Assembly: GCF_020859565.1 (NCBI RefSeq)
Contig: NZ_JAJHUO010000008.1
Location: forward strand, 117,409 to 181,408
DNA: 64,000 bases
Source of the DNA: Saccharothrix luteola
GTDB lineage: Bacteria > Actinomycetota > Actinomycetes > Mycobacteriales > Pseudonocardiaceae
Reading direction: 5' to 3'
Made by a program: the position numbers and the translations under genes. The notes under the pieces were generated by a model. That model was not told where the DNA came from. It worked only from the letters and a program-made list of their open reading frames with translations, and made no database searches. Below are positions 17,257 to 27,588 of this stretch, in pieces (position 1 is the first letter of the stretch; each line of letters begins with the position of its first letter).

Positions 17257-17883
17257 GTGGATGCGCCGACGCGCGAGTACGTGGAGCGCTACGTGCCCGA
17301 GGACGCCGTCATCACGGCCGCCAGGGCTCGTGGCGCCGAGTTGGGGTGCGTGCCGATCGGGTCCGGCGGCGGGGCGGCGTTGCGGTTCCTCGCGGCGGCG
17401 TTGCAGGCCAAGGCCGTGGTGGAGATCGGCACCGGGGCCGGTGTGGGTGCGTTGTACCTGCTCGGCGGCATGCCCGCGGCGGGGGTGCTGACGTCGATCG
17501 ACGTGGAGCCGGAGCACCAGCGCGCGGCCCGGGTGGCGTTCGCGGAGGCGGGGGTCGCGGTGTCGCGGACCCGGTTGATCATGGGTCGGGCGCTGGACGT
17601 GCTGCCGAGGCTCACCGACGGCGCGTACGACCTGGTGTTCGTGGACGCGGCCAAGTCGGAGTACCCGAAGTACCTGGCGGAGGGCGTGCGGCTGCTGCGG
17701 CCGGGTGGCGTGATCGCGTTCGACAACGTCCTGTGGCACGGCCGGGTGGTCGACCCGTCCCACCGCGACCCGGACACGGTGGCGATGCGGGAGGTGGCGC
17801 GGTCGGTCCGCGAGGACGACCGCCTGGTGCCGGTGATCCTGCCGCTCGGCGACGGCCTGCTGGTCGCGGCGAAGGTCGGCTGA
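17257..17883 (+). CDS. class I O-methyltransferase (Rv1220c-like)
   Basis: This 208-residue SAM-dependent methyltransferase belongs to the caffeoyl-CoA/catechol O-methyltransferase family. The SAM motif VVEIGTGAGVGALYL (about 60-75), acidic residue SIDVEPEH (about 88), DLVFVDAAKSEY (about 125-137) and FDNVLWHGRV (about 157) are visible. The GTG at 17257 follows TAGCCT (17244-17249) by seven bases and is probably leaderless. The longer in-frame start at 17206 would overlap the promoter. The homolog Rv1220c is likewise divergent from sigE. The substrate is unknown. Confidence 0.9.
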   Translation: MDAPTREYVERYVPEDAVITAARARGAELGCVPIGSGGGAALRFLAAALQAKAVVEIGTGAGVGALYLLGGMPAAGVLTSIDVEPEHQRAARVAFAEAGVAVSRTRLIMGRALDVLPRLTDGAYDLVFVDAAKSEYPKYLAEGVRLLRPGGVIAFDNVLWHGRVVDPSHRDPDTVAMREVARSVREDDRLVPVILPLGDGLLVAAKVG

Positions 17884-17951
17884 GCCCGGGCCGAACCCGG
17901 CCGGCCGCCGACACGCCCGGCGGTTGTCACGCGGTTCGGCTTGTTCGCTTC

Positions 17952-18045
17952 GCAGGGGTCCTCGCCAAGGGGACCCCTGCTTTTATCCTGCCGGCGAGGT
18001 CCGACGATTTCGTGTGGTCAGAGGCAGGCTGTGGACAACTCGCCC
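17952..18045 (+). repeat. dispersed hairpin-DnaA-box element, copy B
   Basis: The element starts with a perfect 10-bp stem, GCAGGGGTCC (17952-17961) with GGACCCCTGC (17971-17980), followed by TTTT, which should terminate the methyltransferase transcript. About 50 bp later comes TGTGGACAA (18030-18038), the reverse complement of the actinobacterial DnaA box TTGTCCACA. The copy within cydD (34861-34957) is colinear with it to within one base. It occupies the convergent gap before the AraC gene. Confidence 0.7.
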
Positions 18046-18055
18046 GAGGTCGTGG

Positions 18056-19048
18056 TCATCCGGCGCGCGAGGCCGGCGGATCGTCCCGGCCGGGGCCGAA
18101 GCGGTCGCGGTAGGCGCTCGGGGTCAGGCCCGTGCGGCGGTGGAAGTGGGCTCTCAGGTTCGACGGTGAGCCCAGGCCGCAGCGGCGCGCCACGACGTCC
18201 AGGCGTGACTCGCCACGCTCGATGAGGCTGCGCGCCAGGTCCACCCGTTGGGCGGTCAGCCAGGCGAGGGGTGTGGTGCCCAGTTCGGCCTGGAACCGGC
18301 GGTGCAGGGTGGCCTGGCTGACGGCCGCGCGGCCGGCCAGCGCGGCGACCGTCAGGGGCTCGTCCAGCCGCGCCCGAGCCCAGGTCAAGACCTCCGCCAG
18401 GGACTGGTCCGGCACCTCCGGCACGGGCCGGACCACGAACTGGCGCTGCCCGCCGTCCCGGTGGGCAGCGAACACCAGCCGCCGGGACACCACGTTGGCC
18501 ACCTCCGTGCCGTGGTCCTCCCGGATCAGGTGCAGCCCCAGGTCGAGCGCCGCCGCGCTCCCGGCCGCCGTGTAGATCTGGCCGTCCCGCGCGTACAAGA
18601 CATCCGGAACCAACGTGACCTGCGGAAACGTCTCCCGGAACAGCCGCGCCCACTGCCAGTGCGTGGTGGCGCGACGGCCGTCCAACAGCCCCGCGTGCGC
18701 CAGCGTGAACGCCCCCGTGCAGAAGCTCACCAGCCGCGCGCCCCGCTCGTGCGCCCGCCGCACGGCCTCCAGCAACGGCTCCGGCGGCCGGACCCAGCTG
18801 TCCGGCCGGTTGGACACGATCACCGTGTCCGCGTGCTCCACCTCCCCCAAAGAGGGGACACCCGTGAGGGTGAAAAACCCGTGGTTCATCCGCACCGGAC
18901 CGAGCGCGCTCAGGGTGAACGAGTACCACGGCCGCCCACCGAGCTCGGGTCGGCGCAGACCGAACAGCTCCGTCCCGACGCCCAGCTCGAACGGGTTCGA
19001 GCCGGAGTCGACGATCATCACGACGCGGTGCGAGGATCCTGGCGGCAT
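18056..19048 (-). CDS. GlxA-type AraC-family regulator
   Basis: This 330-residue protein has an N-terminal DJ-1/PfpI-like amidotransferase domain (about 8-185, with the VSFCTGAFTLAHAG nucleophile-elbow-like segment and its Cys) and a C-terminal AraC double helix-turn-helix (about 220-315). The signature includes RRCGLGSPSNLRAHFHRRTG. Members sense metabolites and activate neighbouring genes. It is divergent from a cupin gene with 53 bp between starts and probably controls it. The effector is unknown. Confidence 0.9.
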   Translation of the reverse strand: MPPGSSHRVVMIVDSGSNPFELGVGTELFGLRRPELGGRPWYSFTLSALGPVRMNHGFFTLTGVPSLGEVEHADTVIVSNRPDSWVRPPEPLLEAVRRAHERGARLVSFCTGAFTLAHAGLLDGRRATTHWQWARLFRETFPQVTLVPDVLYARDGQIYTAAGSAAALDLGLHLIREDHGTEVANVVSRRLVFAAHRDGGQRQFVVRPVPEVPDQSLAEVLTWARARLDEPLTVAALAGRAAVSQATLHRRFQAELGTTPLAWLTAQRVDLARSLIERGESRLDVVARRCGLGSPSNLRAHFHRRTGLTPSAYRDRFGPGRDDPPASRAG

Positions 19049-19101
19049 GTGCGATTCCTAGCACTCACACCCGCCCGACGTCGCCGGGCAGCATCGCCGC
19101 C

Positions 19102-19482
19102 ATGGATCCGATCAACCTGGCCGAGGCGCTCACCACGTTCGACGCCCTGTGGAGCCCGCGCGTCGTCACCACGGTCAACGACTACGACGTCCGCGTCGCC
19201 AAGGTCCGCGGCGAGCACCTCTGGCACGCCCACGACGACACCGACGAGTTCTTCCTCGTCCTCGAAGGCGAACTCGACATCGCCCTCGACGACCGCACGG
19301 TGCACCTCAAGACCAACGACGTGTTCGTCGTCCCGAAGGGCGCACGCCACAAGCCCTCGTCACCCACCGGCGCGCGCATCCTGATGATCGAACCCAGCGG
19401 CACGTCGACCGTCGGGGACCGCCACGAGGAGGTCCCCGACCACGTCGACGCGACCACGGGCCACCCGCTCAGTGCGCCGTGA
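19102..19482 (+). CDS. single-domain cupin protein
   Basis: This 126-residue protein is a Cupin_2 beta-barrel. Motif 1 is [20 protein letters not shown] (His residues with a Glu as metal ligands), and motif 2 is [16 protein letters not shown]. Such small cupins may be metal enzymes or ligand-binding proteins, and the reaction cannot be read from the sequence. Its 3' end overlaps the convergent glgC gene by 14 bp. The divergent AraC-type gene is the likely regulator. Confidence 0.87.
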   Translation: MDPINLAEALTTFDALWSPRVVTTVNDYDVRVAKVRGEHLWHAHDDTDEFFLVLEGELDIALDDRTVHLKTNDVFVVPKGARHKPSSPTGARILMIEPSGTSTVGDRHEEVPDHVDATTGHPLSAP

Positions 19483-20683
19483 CGCCCTTCCCGAGCACCG
19501 TCACCCCACCGGACGACACGGTGTAGCGCTGCCGGTCCGTCGCCGGGTCCACCCCGATCAACGCCCCGTCGGGCACGACGACGTTCTTGTCCAGGATCGC
19601 CCGCCGCACCACCGCGCCACGCCCGATCCGCACGCCCGGCAGCAGCACGCTCCCCTGCACCACCGACCCGGACTCCACGACCACGTCCGAGCTGATCACG
19701 GACCCGTGCACGGTGCCGGAGATGATCGAACCCGGCCCCACCATCGAGTCCTCGGCGCTGCCTCCCGCGATGAACTTCGCGGGCGGCAGCGGCGGGGTCG
19801 CCGTCCGGATCGGCCACGCCTGGTTGTAGAGGTTGAACACCGGCCGCACCGACACCAGGTCCATGTGCGCCTCGTAGTAGGCGTCGATGGTCCCCACGTC
19901 GCGCCAGTAGCCCCGGTCGCGGTCGGTCTCGCCCGGCACCTTGTTGTCGGCGAAGTCGTAGACGTGCGCCTGCCCCTGGTCGACGAGCATCGGGATGATG
20001 TCGCCGCCCATGTCGTGGTCGGAGTCGGGGTTGGACGCGTCCGCCCGCAACGCGTCGATCAGCGCCTCGGTGGTGAACACGTAGTTGCCCATCGACGCGA
20101 AGGTGACCTCCGGGTCGTCCGGCACGTGCGGCGGCTCCGCCGGTTTCTCCAGGAAACGGGTGATCAGCCCGGTCGCGTCGGAGTCGATGCAGCCGAACGC
20201 CTTGGCCTCCGCGCGCGGCACCCGGATGCCCGCCACGGTGACGCCCGCGCCGGTCTCCACGTGCTGCTGCACCATCTGACCGGGGTCCATCCGGTAGACG
20301 TGGTCCGCGCCGAAGATGATCACGTGCTCGGGTTTCTCGTCGTTGACGAGGTTCAGCGACTGGAAGATGGCGTCGGCGCTGCCGGTGTACCAGCGCGGCC
20401 CGAGCCGCTGCTGTGCCGGCACCGGCGTGACGTACTGGCCGAGCACATTGGACAGTCGCCACGTGGTGGAGATGTGCCGGTCCAGGGAATGGGATTTGTA
20501 CTGGGTGAGCACGCAGAGCTTGACGAAACCCGCGTTCACCAGGTTGGACAGGACGAAGTCCACCAGCCGGTAGTTACCGCCGAAGGGCACCGCCGGCTTT
20601 GCCCGGTCGGCGGTCAACGGCCACAACCGTTTGCCTTCGCCACCGGCGAGGACAATTCCTAGAACGTGCGGTTGCCCTTTCAC
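19469..20683 (-). CDS. glgC: glucose-1-phosphate adenylyltransferase
   Basis: This 404-residue ADP-glucose pyrophosphorylase makes ADP-glucose from ATP and glucose-1-phosphate, the committed step to glycogen or alpha-glucan. The N-terminal nucleotidyltransferase motif [20 protein letters not shown] with [10 protein letters not shown], the FLEKPAEPP substrate segment and the C-terminal left-handed beta-helix repeats (about 300-400) are visible. The GTG at 20683 has TAGGGT on the minus strand (20691-20696) seven bases upstream, indicating a leaderless mRNA. It is divergent from glgM, as in M. tuberculosis Rv1213/Rv1212c. Confidence 0.95.
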   Translation of the reverse strand: MKGQPHVLGIVLAGGEGKRLWPLTADRAKPAVPFGGNYRLVDFVLSNLVNAGFVKLCVLTQYKSHSLDRHISTTWRLSNVLGQYVTPVPAQQRLGPRWYTGSADAIFQSLNLVNDEKPEHVIIFGADHVYRMDPGQMVQQHVETGAGVTVAGIRVPRAEAKAFGCIDSDATGLITRFLEKPAEPPHVPDDPEVTFASMGNYVFTTEALIDALRADASNPDSDHDMGGDIIPMLVDQGQAHVYDFADNKVPGETDRDRGYWRDVGTIDAYYEAHMDLVSVRPVFNLYNQAWPIRTATPPLPPAKFIAGGSAEDSMVGPGSIISGTVHGSVISSDVVVESGSVVQGSVLLPGVRIGRGAVVRRAILDKNVVVPDGALIGVDPATDRQRYTVSSGGVTVLGKGVTAH

Positions 20684-20787
20684 AGCAACGACCCTAACCG
20701 GGTGAGCACCGACCCACCAACGGCGAAGTAACGCAAACTCCGCTCGTTCACCCGGCTGCCCCCGGCGAGCGGGTTACGGTGAGCGTC

Positions 20788-21951
20788 GTGCGAATTGGAC
20801 TGCTCACACGGGAGTACCCGCCGGAGGTCTACGGCGGCGCTGGGGTGCACGTCGGCTTCCTCGTGCCGAGGCTGCGCGAACTGGTGGACGTGGACGTGCA
20901 CGCCTTCGGCGGGCCGCGCGCGGACGCCAGGGCGCACAACCCGGCGCACGGCCTGGAGCAGGCGAACGCCGCGCTGGCCACATTGTCGGTCGACCTGGAG
21001 ATGGCCGCCGCGCTGGGCGACGTGCAGCTGGCGCACTCGCACACCTGGTACGCCAACATGGCCGGTCACCTGGCGAAACTGCTGCACGGCATCCCGCACG
21101 TGGTGACCGCGCACTCGCTGGAGCCGCGCCGGCCGTGGAAGGCCGAGCAGCTCGGCGGCGGCTACCGGGTGTCCTCCTGGGTGGAGCGGACCGCGTACGA
21201 GGCGGCGGACGCGGTGATCGCGGTCAGCGAGGGCATGCGCGCCGACGTGCTGGACTGCTACCCGTCGTTGGACCCGGCACGCGTGCACGTCGTGCGCAAC
21301 GGGATCGACACGTCGGCCTACCACCCTGTTTCCGAAACCGACGCCCTGGTCAGGCACGGCATCGACCCGGCGCGGCCGATCGTGACGTTCGTCGGGCGGA
21401 TCACCCGGCAGAAGGGCGTCGGGCACCTGGTCGCCGCCGCGCACCGGATCTCGCCGGACGCCCAGGTCGTGCTGTGCGCGGGCGCGCCGGACACGCCGGA
21501 GATCGCCGAGGAGACGCGCCTGGCGGTGGCGGAGCTGGCGGCGGCGCGGCCGGGGGTGTTCTGGATCCAGCAGATGCTCCAGCCGGCCGAGGTGCGGCAG
21601 ATCCTGAGCCGTTCGACGGTGTTCGTGTGCCCGTCGGTGTACGAGCCGCTGGGCATCGTGAACCTGGAGGCGATGGCGTGCGGCACGGCGGTGGTGGCGT
21701 CCGACGTGGGCGGCATCCCGGAGGTCGTGGACCACGGGCGGACCGGGCTGCTGGTGCACTACGACGAGAAGGACGTCGAGGCGTACCGGGTGGCGTTGGC
21801 CGACGCGGTGAACGAGGTGCTCGGCGACCCGGCGCGGGCGGCGGCGTTCGGCCAGGCCGGGCGCGCGCGGGCGATCGAGGAGTTCTCGTGGGCGACGGTG
21901 GCCGAGCAGACCGTGGCGGTGTACTCGGCGGCGCTGAACGGCGCTCAGTGA
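20788..21951 (+). CDS. glgM: GT4 ADP-glucose glycosyltransferase (GlgM/GlgA type)
   Basis: This 387-residue GT-B glycosyltransferase has the N-terminal REYPPEVYGGAGVHV acceptor/glycine motif, VVTAHSLEPRRPWK, and the GT4 C-terminal segment SVYEPLGIVNLEAMACGTAV with its EX7E glutamates. The mycobacterial homolog Rv1212c uses ADP-glucose and glucose-1-phosphate to make maltose-1-phosphate for the GlgE pathway; that specificity is inferred here from synteny and length. The GTG at 20788 was chosen because the protein then begins MRIGLLTREYPP and TACGGT lies seven bases upstream. It is divergent from glgC with 104 bp between start codons. Confidence 0.9.
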   Translation: MRIGLLTREYPPEVYGGAGVHVGFLVPRLRELVDVDVHAFGGPRADARAHNPAHGLEQANAALATLSVDLEMAAALGDVQLAHSHTWYANMAGHLAKLLHGIPHVVTAHSLEPRRPWKAEQLGGGYRVSSWVERTAYEAADAVIAVSEGMRADVLDCYPSLDPARVHVVRNGIDTSAYHPVSETDALVRHGIDPARPIVTFVGRITRQKGVGHLVAAAHRISPDAQVVLCAGAPDTPEIAEETRLAVAELAAARPGVFWIQQMLQPAEVRQILSRSTVFVCPSVYEPLGIVNLEAMACGTAVVASDVGGIPEVVDHGRTGLLVHYDEKDVEAYRVALADAVNEVLGDPARAAAFGQAGRARAIEEFSWATVAEQTVAVYSAALNGAQ

Positions 21952-22023
21952 TCACCTGACCCCGCAGTGTGACGTGCGCCACTCGATCGCGATGCAACGG
22001 TATGGGGGCCCGACCGCCTTTAA

Positions 22024-22043
22024 CCAGTAGGGGCGACTACTGG
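22024..22043 (+). promoter_or_regulatory. 7-bp inverted repeat before lipoprotein start
   Basis: CCAGTAG (22024-22030) and CTACTGG (22037-22043) form a perfect inverted repeat with a 6-base spacer, ending 7 bp before the ATG and abutting the GGGGGCGG ribosome-binding region. It could be an operator or a hairpin that influences ribosome access. Confidence 0.4.
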
Positions 22044-22050
22044 GGGCGGT

Positions 22051-23403
22051 ATGCGGTGGCTTGTGCTCCTGCTCGCGCTGGTGGCCGGTGGGTGCGCCAC
22101 GCCCGCGTTCAGCGCGGAGCAGGTCAGGTTGACGATCGAGGGTGAGGCGGTGCTGGACGCGCCCGGCCTGCAGGCGCGGGCCGAGGCGGAGCTGAGCTAC
22201 ACGCTGTCGTTCGGGTACGTGGCCCGGACCGGCCGGGACGCGGTGAGCTGCTGGTTCGCGCGCACCGGTGAGGCGTTCGAGGTCGACACGCGGTTGTGGT
22301 GCGGTCCCGTGCAGGTGCCCGGCACGGCCGCGACCACCGACTGGGTGCCGGTGCCGTTGAAGCAGGTGGACCGCAGCGCGTCCGGGATCCGGCTCGAGGT
22401 CCAGCCGCCGCAGGTGCCCGCGCAGGGCGCCCGGAGCACACCGGTGGGGAAGCTGGTGCGCACCGACGGGCGGGAGACCGACGCCGACCAGGGCGTCGGG
22501 CAGGCGGGGCCGGACTTCCTGGCCGTGCTGCCCGACGACGGGCAGGTGCTCGACGCGGCGTCCGCGATGGTGCGCGACGACCAGCTCGAAGTGCAGGTGA
22601 CGGGGTACTCGTCGCCGTCGGTGTGGCCGACGGCGGAGGGTGACCTGAGAGCCGAGCACGGGGTGGCGCTGCGGGTGCTGCGGGTGCGGGTGACGCGGCA
22701 CAGCGAGGTCGACTCGGCGTTCGGGCAGACGCCGTGGCGCGGGTGGCTGCCGCAGCCGCCGGAGCTGTCGCTGGACGTGCCGGGTCGGCGGCACCTGCTG
22801 CCGGCCGACCGGTTACCGGACAACGGGTCGGCGCTGATCGTCTACACGGTGCCGGTCGCGGGCGGGCAGGAGTCGCTGGTGCTCGACACCGTGGGGGCGA
22901 AGTCGCTGCAGCAGCGGGTCGAGGTGCCGACCGGGGTGGTCGTCGGCGAGGCGACGAAGGCGCTGCGGCGTGCGCCGGGGCCGGAGTCGATCTCGGTGTC
23001 GACCCCCGTGACGGTGGGCGGCGCCACCGGGTCGGTGGAGGTCGTGCGGGCGAAGGTGGGTCGGCAGCGGCCGGTGGCGGCGGGCGGGCAGTACGAGCTG
23101 GCGACGGCGGGCGCCGGGATGGCGCTGGTGGAGCTGCGCATGGTCGGGCACGACCTGCCGAGCGTGGTCGGCGCGGGGCAGACGTCGCCGCTGTTGACCT
23201 TGACGGTGCCGGGCGGGCAGGCGGCGCGGCAGGTCGGGGCGCGTTACGGCGGCGACACGGTGCCGGTGGCGGTCGTGTACGAGGTGCCGGAGGACGTGCG
23301 GTCGGCGACGTTCTCGGTGGCGTCGGGGGAGGTGACGTTGCCGCAGTTGGGCGAGGTGGCGGTGACCGGTGGGCCGGGGGTCGAGGTGCCGCTGGACTTC
23401 TGA
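22051..23403 (+). CDS. putative secreted lipoprotein of unknown function
   Basis: The 450-residue product starts with a short lipoprotein signal and a lipobox LVAGGC (modified Cys at about 15). The mature part is rich in Val/Gly/Glu with repeated beta-strand-like segments and has no recognised catalytic motif. It was not recognised as a known family. The ATG is preceded by a G-rich stretch and an inverted repeat. Its last 160 bp are overlapped on the other strand by the 3' end of the MFS gene. A periplasmic or membrane-tethered role is inferred from the signal alone. Confidence 0.75.
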   Translation: MRWLVLLLALVAGGCATPAFSAEQVRLTIEGEAVLDAPGLQARAEAELSYTLSFGYVARTGRDAVSCWFARTGEAFEVDTRLWCGPVQVPGTAATTDWVPVPLKQVDRSASGIRLEVQPPQVPAQGARSTPVGKLVRTDGRETDADQGVGQAGPDFLAVLPDDGQVLDAASAMVRDDQLEVQVTGYSSPSVWPTAEGDLRAEHGVALRVLRVRVTRHSEVDSAFGQTPWRGWLPQPPELSLDVPGRRHLLPADRLPDNGSALIVYTVPVAGGQESLVLDTVGAKSLQQRVEVPTGVVVGEATKALRRAPGPESISVSTPVTVGGATGSVEVVRAKVGRQRPVAAGGQYELATAGAGMALVELRMVGHDLPSVVGAGQTSPLLTLTVPGGQAARQVGARYGGDTVPVAVVYEVPEDVRSATFSVASGEVTLPQLGEVAVTGGPGVEVPLDF

Positions 23404-24554
23404 CCGGCCTGGGTTGTCCGGGTTGTCCCGGCATTGCGCGCGGCGACGACCGCGACGGCCGCCAGCGCCAGCCACAGCGTGACCAGGGCGGTCAGGCCCG
23501 GCCAGCCGTGGGCCTGGTAGGCGGCGCTGCCCGCCGTGCCGCCGGTGCTGCTGCCGACGTAGAACGCGAACAGGTAGACGCCCGAGGCCTGGCCTCGGAC
23601 GTGCTCGGGCGCGTGGGCGCCGACCCAGCCGCTCGCCACCGCGTGGGCGGCGAAGAAGCCGCCGGTGAACAGGGTGAGGCCGACCGCGATCGCGGCCACG
23701 TGGTCGGGGAGGGTGATGGCGGCTCCGGCGGCGGCGAGCGCCAGGCCGGCGAGGGCGACGCGGGCGCGGCCGTGGCGGTCGGCCAGGCGGCCCGCGGCGG
23801 CGGACGTGCCGCCGCCCGCCGCGTAGGCGAGGTAGACCAGGGTGGCCACGCCGGTGGGCAGGCCCAGGTCGGTGGTGAGGCGGAAGCCGATGACGTTGAA
23901 GACCGAGATGAACGCCGCCACCGCCAGGATCGCGATCGCGTACTGGCAGAGCAGGACGCGGTCGGTGAGGGCGTCTTTGAGGGCGCTCGGGCGGCGTTCG
24001 GCGGGGTGGCCCTTGGGCAGCAGGAGGGCGGCGGTGATCGCGCAGGCCGCGCCGAACGCGCCGGCGAGGGCCAGGGCGGTGCGCCACGACGTGCCGTCGG
24101 TGGTGAAGCCGGTGATGAGGCGGCCGAGCATGCCACCCGCGCTGTTGCCCGCGACCAGCGCGCCGATGGCCGCGCCGACGTGCGCCTTGCGTGCTTCCTG
24201 GGCGAGGAACGCCATGGCGGTCGCCGGGACGCCCGCCGTGGCGACGCCTTGCAGGGCTCGGGCGGCGATGAGGGTTTCGTAGGTCGGGGTGAGCGGGAGG
24301 AGCAGGCCGAGGGCGGCGGCGGTGAGGACGGACCAGACGATGACGCGGCGTCGGCCGAGGCGGTCGGCGAGGGCGGCCATCGGGATGATCGCGAGGGCCA
24401 GCGCGCCGGTCGCGGCGCTGATGGCGAGGGACGCTTCGGCCGGCGTGAGGCGGAAGTCGCGGGCGATGTCGGGCAGGACCGACTGCGGCGCGTAGAGCAG
24501 CGCGAACGTGGCCAGGCCGGTGGCGGCGACGGCGGTGGTGAGGCGGCTGGGCAC
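23244..24554 (-). CDS. MFS transporter (multidrug/arabinose efflux type)
   Basis: This 436-residue protein has 12 predicted membrane segments and the MFS loop motif ALADRLGRRRVIV after helix 2, with a weaker repeat LADRHGRARVAL between helices 8 and 9. It most resembles drug/sugar-acid exporters of the YdhP/AraJ type. The GTG at 24554 gives the family-like N-terminus. It is divergent from a LysR gene, its probable regulator. The C-terminal 53 or so residues, rich in Thr/Ser/Pro, read antisense through the last 160 bp of the convergent lipoprotein gene, and the usual stop appears to have been lost. Confidence 0.87.
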   Translation of the reverse strand: MPSRLTTAVAATGLATFALLYAPQSVLPDIARDFRLTPAEASLAISAATGALALAIIPMAALADRLGRRRVIVWSVLTAAALGLLLPLTPTYETLIAARALQGVATAGVPATAMAFLAQEARKAHVGAAIGALVAGNSAGGMLGRLITGFTTDGTSWRTALALAGAFGAACAITAALLLPKGHPAERRPSALKDALTDRVLLCQYAIAILAVAAFISVFNVIGFRLTTDLGLPTGVATLVYLAYAAGGGTSAAAGRLADRHGRARVALAGLALAAAGAAITLPDHVAAIAVGLTLFTGGFFAAHAVASGWVGAHAPEHVRGQASGVYLFAFYVGSSTGGTAGSAAYQAHGWPGLTALVTLWLALAAVAVVAARNAGTTRTTQAGQKSSGTSTPGPPVTATSPNCGNVTSPDATENVADRTSSGTSYTTATGTVSPP

Positions 24555-24607
24555 GTCTTCGACGCTAATCGATGCGTCCAATGCGCCGGTTTGCGACAAT
24601 CCATGCG

Positions 24608-25477
24608 GTGATGGATGAATTGGTCCCGCGCCTGGCCGTCCTCCGCGCGCTGGCCGCGGACGAGCACGTGACCCACGCCGCCGAAGCGGTCGGCGTGCCG
24701 CAGCCGACCGTGAGCCGCTGGCTGGCCGCCCTCGGGACGTCGCTGGGCGCGCCGGTGGTCGTCCGATCGGGGCGACGCGTCCGCCTGACCAGGGCGGGCC
24801 GCCTGCTGTGCGAGGCCGCCGACCGCGCCCTGACGGTCCTGGAAGCGGGCCACCGCGCCGCGGCGGAGGAGGTGTCACCCGAACGTGGCCAGGTGGCGCT
24901 GGGCTTCCTCCACCTCCTGGGCAGGTCGGTGGTCCCGGCCCTGGTCAGCAGCTTCCGCGAACATCACCCGTCCGTGCGATTCCGCCTGGTCCAGAACTCG
25001 CGGCAGGACATCCTCGCCCACCTGGCCGACGGCATCGTCGACCTGGCCCTCGTCTCCCCGCCGCCGACCGACCCCGCGTTCGCGCACGCCGTCGTCCGGG
25101 AGGAGGAGCTGATCCTCGTCGTCCCACCGGGCCACCGCCTGGCCGGTCGGTCGTCGGTGCGGGTGGCCGAGCTGGCGGGCGAGGAGTTCGTCGGCCTCGA
25201 ACCGGGCTACGGCCTGCGGCAGATCACCGACGACCTGTGCGCGGCGGCCGGCTTCGTGCCCACGCCGGCGTTCGAGGGCCAGGAGACCGAGACCGTCCGG
25301 GGCCTGGTCGCGGCGGGCCTGGGGGTGGCCCTGCTGCCGCACGCCGACTCGCCGTCGGGGCTGCCGGAGATCCCGCTCAACCCGCGTGCCGCGCGGGAGA
25401 TCGCGCTGGTCTGGCCGGCCGACGCCCCGCTCCCGCCGGCCGTCCGAGCCTTCCGGGACCACGCGCTGGCGACCTGA
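24608..25477 (+). CDS. LysR-family transcriptional regulator
   Basis: This protein of about 289 residues has an N-terminal winged helix (ADEHVTHAAEAVGVPQPTVS, with RWLAALG) and a periplasmic-binding-like effector domain (about 90-285). The first codons read GTG ATG. The GTG at 24608 lies seven bases after GACAAT, so a leaderless start there, or at the ATG at 24611, is likely. It is divergent from the MFS exporter with 53 bp between start codons, the classical LysR-target arrangement. Confidence 0.9.
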   Translation: MMDELVPRLAVLRALAADEHVTHAAEAVGVPQPTVSRWLAALGTSLGAPVVVRSGRRVRLTRAGRLLCEAADRALTVLEAGHRAAAEEVSPERGQVALGFLHLLGRSVVPALVSSFREHHPSVRFRLVQNSRQDILAHLADGIVDLALVSPPPTDPAFAHAVVREEELILVVPPGHRLAGRSSVRVAELAGEEFVGLEPGYGLRQITDDLCAAAGFVPTPAFEGQETETVRGLVAAGLGVALLPHADSPSGLPEIPLNPRAAREIALVWPADAPLPPAVRAFRDHALAT

Positions 25478-25755
25478 TCACGTTCCCGGCCCAAGCCGAC
25501 TTCCGTGCCCATTGCTCCCATCCGGCTTCAACGCTCACGCCCGCCGGAGTCCGCGCCCGTGACCCCGTCCGTGCCCGCGCCCCGCGTCCCTGCCGGACGT
25601 CCGTGCCCACCGGAGTCCGCGCCCGGCGTTCCCCGCCCCGGCGCTTCGCACCTGGCGTCCGGCCATGTCCGCCGCGTCCACCTCGCCGCACCCGCCTTCC
25701 GTGTCCGCCGCTCCAGCCCCGCCATCCGTGTGAGGCCGTGGTTGGGGGTGGTTGC
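25478..25755. other. C-rich low-complexity intergenic stretch
   Basis: This stretch is strongly C-skewed, with short imperfect repeats (GGAGTCCGCGCCCG occurs twice) and no convincing reading frame on either strand. Together with the following repeat it makes a 336-bp gap between convergent lysR and pepA. It may be decayed or structural DNA. Confidence 0.5.
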
Positions 25756-25813
25756 GGTTCCTCGATTCAACCGAGGTGCGGTAACGGTGTTTCCGTACAT
25801 TTTCAGGCCATGA

Positions 25814-25834
<21 letters not shown>
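25756..25834. repeat. 80-bp palindrome-containing repeat, copy 1
   Basis: The stretch matches 57813-57894 over its full length with few mismatches. The centre, GGTAACGGTGTTTCC, is a degraded form of the perfect palindrome in the other copy. The last 21 bases lie inside pepA and encode its final residues PSNTIG and its stop codon. Confidence 0.7.
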
Positions 25835-27265
<1,431 letters not shown>

Positions 27266-27366
27266 GGGGGACCTCCGAAGGGACCAACAGGGGGTGGAGC
27301 TGGTGAAACCGCAGATCAGCGCCGCGGGCGCACGGTCACGTCACCGGCGCGGCACGACGTAGCGAT

Positions 27367-27394
27367 GCCCCGGTTCCACAGTGGAAACCGGGGC
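27367..27394 (-). terminator. terminator after DUF3117 gene
   Basis: GCCCCGGTT (27367-27375) pairs with AACCGGGGC (27386-27394) across 10 bases. The hairpin lies 27 bp beyond the stop of the minus-strand DUF3117 gene. It has no long U tract, as is common in high-GC actinobacteria. Confidence 0.55.
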
Positions 27395-27420
27395 GTCGAC
27401 GCGTTCTCTTGTCCGGCCGG

Positions 27421-27588
27421 TCAGCCGGCGGCTGCCTTGAGGGCGTCGCCCAGGGCGTTGGCCTCGTCCGCCGACATCTCGACGACGAGGCGCCCACCAC
27501 CCTCGAGCGGAACGCGCATCACGATGCCGCGCCCCTCCTTGGTCACCTCGAGGGGACCGTCGCCGGTCCGGGGCTTCATGGCCGCCAT
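27421..27588 (-). CDS. DUF3117 micro-protein
   Basis: This 55-residue protein begins MAAMKPRTGDGPLEVTKEGR and ends DEANALGDALKAAAG. It is a full-length match to the DUF3117 family (Rv1211 type), which is nearly invariant in actinobacteria. It is acidic and soluble with a beta-beta-alpha look, and no function is known. The ATG has GGAGGGAG upstream at good spacing. In M. tuberculosis the gene lies between tagA and glgA, and here it sits in the same part of the syntenic block. Nothing was recognised in the 262 bp between it and the next gene. Confidence 0.93.
   Translation of the reverse strand: MAAMKPRTGDGPLEVTKEGRGIVMRVPLEGGGRLVVEMSADEANALGDALKAAAG

Noticed and set aside
25528..25800. Short minus-strand frame starting MYGNTVTAPRL, also seen at 57594-57860
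   Set aside because: Both begin in the 80-bp repeat, then diverge completely into Pro/Arg/Gly-rich sequence, so the shared start reflects the repeat and not a gene family.
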